From Fasciola hepatica (lineage: Eukaryota; Platyhelminthes; Trematoda; Plagiorchiida; Fasciolidae), in assembly GCA_948099385.1 (NCBI GenBank), contig CANUEZ040000164.1, positions 1,130,501-1,194,500 of the forward strand: a DNA stretch of 64,000 bases, read 5' to 3'. The position numbers and the translations under genes are program-made. Positions 53,221 to 59,200 of the stretch are shown piece after piece (position 1 is the stretch's first letter; every line of letters begins with the position of its first letter). The notes under the pieces were generated by a model. The model worked only from the letters and a program-made list of their open reading frames with translations, made no database searches and was not told the DNA's origin.

Positions 53221-56200
53221 ACACTATTTGAATATAGAGGTGCTGTTCGTTTCTTCAGCGGTCCTCTGTCGACTGGAGTCGGAATTCACTAAGAGAAGCC
53301 TTCGATTATCACATGGTCTAGGCTGGAATTTTCTCCTTTTCGATCAGCTAAAAACGTGGATCAACATAGCCAAAGCGGACGTATGACATCTAGCCAGCGG
53401 AATGCAAAGCATTCTTGATATGCGACTAGTGCTGATTGATGCTATCGGTTAGGTGCTGTGTCTAAATTTTCAGCTAACGTGCTTTGGAAGACGAGTACAC
53501 AAGCTAGTTGGGACAGCTGATCGCAGTCTAACCGTTGTTGCAGCGTGCGTTTGGAACACCCACCGAAACACGTGAACAACTTGGTGCAAAGTAGTGTGAT
53601 TGGAGTCAACAGACGTGCTCCAGTGCGATCAGGAGTCTTGTATACAACCCCACGATTTGTGGCTTATTACTAAGTGTACAATCTGGGTCCATTGCTGATC
53701 GCAATTTGCAGCCTCAAGGTCTGCGGAGAGGTGTAAATGAAACTTCACTCAAGGTTCAGACGGGAGCCTCGATCAAATGTTGAAACTGGAGTCTTGAATG
53801 TTCACAAGCCTAATCTTCCTGTTGTCCTACGTGCACCAGATTTGGCACATTGAACATTGCTAGCTTAAATGTGCATCGAGGACAAAAGAGAGCATCAGAC
53901 GCCGGTAGCAAGTTCCGACAGACTTAGATGCTATTCGAGGAGGGAAGAAGGAGAAAATTTCCGTGATATTCACCACAGACACTGCAGCTGAAACGGTTGA
54001 CCGAAATGAAATACACGGGAAGAGTTTGGGAAATAAGTTGTCGTGTAGCGAATAGAGCTTTCGCTCGTATGAGAACTTCCGCACAACCAACAGCGTCCCG
54101 TGATACAGCAGTGTTGGTCCAGATGAGCTGGTGACCGGTTTTACGTTCCACTCGTCTTATCTGGTAAACATTATCGGGTAGATGGAACACGACAAAGAGC
54201 TACAACCGTATTTAGTATCGGGTCGAAATTCTCTAAGTCGCAATGCCGTCCGCAGGTTTGTGCGACATTTTAGAACGGAGAACGCTAGCCGAGAAGAAAA
54301 TGTCACCAGACTCTCGAGCACTTCCGTCAATCATCCGCGATCGCTTATTTTTTGAGCGGAAGCCCACCGTGCGCACGGTTAACCGCGAAAATTCCGATTG
54401 CCCCCCATCCCTACCAGGTAGCACACAGCTCTGCCCTTTCAGGGTAGAAGCATAAAATTCTTGAGTCGCATGAGGCGACTCGAGAACGTTTCGATAGAAT
54501 TTTCGTAGGAATGAAGAAAATTAGAAGCCCGGAAATTCCGCTGAGGTAGTGTAAAGCGATATGTGATGCGATCAACGCCGTTGCTAAAGATCCAAGATTT
54601 CACGCAGTCTGTTTTTGTACCATGAACCTCACTTTACACACACCTTGCAGTATCATTTATTCAGAAATTGGACGAAAGGAAACAGGTGGAACAAAGAACT
54701 AACAAAGAAAGGGACAATTGAAAGATTACGTAGAGGATGCTTTAGTTCTCATGCAAGTACGGCACTCATCGGACGCAGTCGCGTGGATTACTTTTACCAG
54801 TTATCTGTGTGTGGTTCTCGTGAATCCTGGAAAACCAGCGCTTTTGACACGACCAAGCCCGCTAGTTAGAGTGTTTATGTCCCTTCTTATGTCATGGGTT
54901 GACTGACGGAACCTGTCCTTCAGTCACCTATTGCCTCGATGCAAAATGTACATCGAGGAGGTTTTTCGAGTGCATTTGCATCATACATCCCAGCTCACGT
55001 CACCCGCTAATTTTATGCACTTGCCTTAGAGACTGATCTCTATTAATTAGTCCGTTGCACCCAACTTCAGCATTGCTGTTCTTGATGTTCCCACCACGAT
55101 ATTCGGGCGAAGCTTTGAGTGTCTTCGGCCTCTGCCATCGACGAAAGCAATGAACTTTACGTTGCGTTGGTCACCAGTCGTATGCAGTCACTGACAGTGA
55201 TTCTGAAACCGACGAATCATCGTCGCATGAAAGTTTGGTATTTGAGTACATAAGATACAGAATTATCACACAGTGCTACTTAGCTACTTATGGATCATTC
55301 GCTTCGCACTAACGCCATATGATTTCCGGCTTTATTTCGCAGTGCGGATGGCGGTCGCGGAGGAACAAATTAGGTGTCCAACTGAGATTGTTCCCTGAAA
55401 TGATCAGATGGGACGGTTATGTACCATCTCTTAAATTTTGACTTCTGAATGGATCGTTGTCGTTGTTTTCTATCAGAACAAATAGAAGACGCGGGTTACA
55501 AATGTTTCATGCCTTTTCAGTCGCTCTAGGTTTTCCGGTAACGCACAGATTCACTTCTGAAACTTGACATTGTTGGATACCGGTCGAATTCAGTCTTTCT
55601 TATCGTGAACTTTGTGATTTTAGACGAATGTTTAGCCGTTATTTCACAACACATCGTAAAAGATTACTCTCATCTTTTTCAGAATCGTTTACTTCATTTG
55701 TTATCTATCTGAATTGTTTCCCCTTCCCCTCTTGTCACCGCGCCTCGTGCAGATGGTCTGTCATTTACGAGGGCACAGAAAGCTCCTACAAGGCTACTCG
55801 ACTCCAAGAGAATAGCTCGTATTCATTTCGCGTATGTGCAAGTAATGTATCTGGACCCGGGCCATACAGTGCCGTGCGGACTATCACCACTCCTTGTCTC
55901 CCGCCTCCCGCAGTTCGTGGTAAGTATTCCGTTATTCCGGCTCTCGTGTTTAAAACTGTCCACAATCTTCCAGTCTGTTTTCCATGAGAAGGTCACGGTT
56001 AGTGTATAAACGAAAGTACAACCGAAAAGGAAAAACGTTATCGACACTGCGTTGATGTTTAGCTCAATTAAAGTTTGGGTGAATAGTGATTCATCGCATA
56101 TCTTGACTCCTGTGATGTACATTTACCCTCTCATCACAATGGATACTGTTGTAAGAAATGATTTTTCACCTATGTTGTTGTGTTATGTGGTTTTGGCAAA

Positions 56201-59200
56201 CGCTTGGAATGCCTCCTATTCGTTTGAAATTCGATGAAAAGCGATTCCACCCTTCCTTTATCCATCCGTCGATTTGAGTGTCACAACATTGCAAAATCCG
56301 TTGACTGTTGTTGAAATCAAACAAAAGTGGCAAAAGCAGATTATGTAATCAATCTACTTTCGATGGAGGATTTATCAAATAAATAACTAGTACTCCTGTC
56401 ACACAGATTCACTGGGAGAATAATTTATGAAGTAACGACCAAATGTAAAGTTTTATCAAAACTGTTATTAATCATAGATCGTTCACTGACAATATGAAAT
56501 ATATTTCACAGATCTAATTGTTTCAGTAACTCCATTCTCGGTTGATACTCTCTTGAAGGACAAACGGAACGGGTTTCCTATTTAGGTTTGAGCGGACCAT
56601 CAACAAAGCCCCCTCAGTCGGTTGAAAAGAGAAGACTCGAGTTTGTTCCCAGATGCGAAACGTGTATTGTGTACATCGTGCTACCGATTCCGAACCGATA
56701 CGACCAACACACAGGCAGCATAAAGCGAGCAGGTACAAGCTATACACGAGAGGCAAGCGAAAACATGAAATATGTCAAAATTGGAGCCAATGGAAACTCC
56801 CTGCTTTTCCAAAGTTCAGTAAAAATAAAACGCAACCGAACAAGCGTCATGTAGTCACATTTATCTGTCGGGGTGAATCCCGAGGAAAATAAATCTAAAA
56901 TGGTGTTTGAGACTTGTTTGCTTTCTCCGAATGATCAATACCACTACACCCTTCGCTTCACCTCGCGCTTATACAGCAGGCAGGTCAGGATTTTGTCAAC
57001 AATGATCCTCTGTGCTACCGACAGGACATCCGTTTGTTCATCAAGACTCGAGTGTGAGCTGCAATAGTGGGACTAGTTCTGTTTCGTTGGTAGACTATTG
57101 TGTCCCAGGGGGCGTCTTCCATGTCCTTGGTCTCCATCAGTTGCCCAACTTTTATCTGTGGCTCCACGAAGCTGAAGTATACATCACCGGTCACACCCCG
57201 ACAAACGGGCTAAATTGGGTTTAGGGTAATCAAGGTCTAAAAACCTTGGTGAAACGATATTCTGTGCACGAAGACTGATACTCCTAAATGGGCGGACGAG
57301 ATTCTTTGATCCAGTGCCTACAAGTGGGAGTCGTCCAACCTACCCGACCCGGTATTCCGGAAGAGACGAATGAATCTCTCAACCGGCCACCGGCTTTTCT
57401 AGAACAACGCTACTGTCTTGCAATTTTGCACCTGAACGGTGCTAGTGACACCGCTTCGTACCCGAATCTCACGATTCTATAATTATTCCTGGAACCTCAT
57501 GTGCTTATCACGCTACGGTGTCCTCGGAAAGCGACGCGCCTCGTGTCCCGGCGGTCCAGGTGATAAGACACCAAGCTGAGATTATTCGCTGCAGAAAATG
57601 AACATGTAGCCTGTTGGGATATCGGTACGTTTCTAGACATCAGTAGCCAGTGCATTACGATGCAGATTCTATGTGTCTATCACGTAGATATTGCTTATCT
57701 CTCGGAAATCCGCCTACCCAATTCAGGTAGCCAACAAATAAGGGTCCCGGGAGTGGATACATCCTATTGGATTCATCACAATGGCCCGGCGGACAACTTC
57801 GATCTCTGGGGCGTCGCGTTCACTCTGAATGAAGCAGCTAATGTCGCAATTATCTTTTGAGAACCATTTTCACCCAGACTCCTCTTGGCTGTCTTCAAAG
57901 GCTCTCCACACCACCTGACGATGATTGCAGTCTATACTCCAATCAACTCGGCAAAGATGAGTTCCACCACAACTCACAGGAAGCAATCAATTGGTTTCGC
58001 AGGGGATCGGAACGCTTGCACAGGTACAACCGACGAATCATTTCGCTTTATTCTCGGGAAATTCGGCTTCGGTCAGCACTGAGAGCGGTGGCTGACTGAT
58101 CAGTTTAGCCGACATCAACAAAATGGTTCTCTGCGACACTCGCTTTCAACACCCCAAGAAGCACCGGCTAACATAGTGCATTAACGACTGTCACACTACA
58201 CACCAACTCGATCACATCCTGGCGATATCGCTTTGAAATTCGTTTGTGGAGGATTACCAAGCGTACCGGCGTGCAAAGACAGTTCATGCAAACGGCACTG
58301 ACCATGTCCTCTTATGTGCGTGCTTCAAACTTCATCTGTGAATACGTGTCAGGGTCTCCGCGTCCTCCCTGATAAACGTTGCATCCTTACAAAACCCAGA
58401 GAAACAAAAAGCGCTATCACGATCAATCACAACTCGACTGATCTCCGCAACTAACTCACAAGAAGACGAAATTTTCGTGGTGCGCAGTGTACTCAAATGA
58501 AGTCGACAGTCAAGGGAGCCGCGTGAACGAAACTGCGGAACAACAAAGTTGAGGGCGATACATCGGATCTCTGAGTGTATACCTCAGTTTTTGACTGAAG
58601 CACATGAAGCCCGGCTTGTAGGTAGTAGTTAACGCCGCAGATATTGCAACAAGATGCCACAGGCTGCGTTTAGGCTGTTCGAAAGAGACACTGGAAAGAA
58701 ATAGCTGGAAAAATTGAAACCGCATCAAGAACTGGTGGCTTTGGTGAACCGTTCCGACTCATTTGCGTCGCTCCGGATAGGTACAGCAAACGAGATTTGC
58801 CTCTTCGTGATGCAACAGGAAGCATCATACCCGAACAAGATTTTTTTAAATAATGGAACGGTGGGTCAAAAACTTCGATCAGCTGCTTAACCACCTGATG
58901 GACCAACCAATATCGACTCCTCCAGTCTCGTACGAAAGCAGCTGGAACTCACCGAGTATCACTGAAATCACCGAGACAAATTGGCAGACAGGAAAGTCGC
59001 CGCGGAGGATAGCATTCTCCCCACAAGTCTGTAACACTTGTTTACCATCATTGATTGACAGGTTATGTAGACGTTTTGGCTCCATTCGGCGAGAAAAAGC
59101 AATCCCGTCTTTCTGGAGCATGTTTACTCTGCTGCCCATTCTAAAGCATTGTGATAAGTCAGTGTGTTTGAACTACCAAGGGATCAGCTTGATCGGTGTC

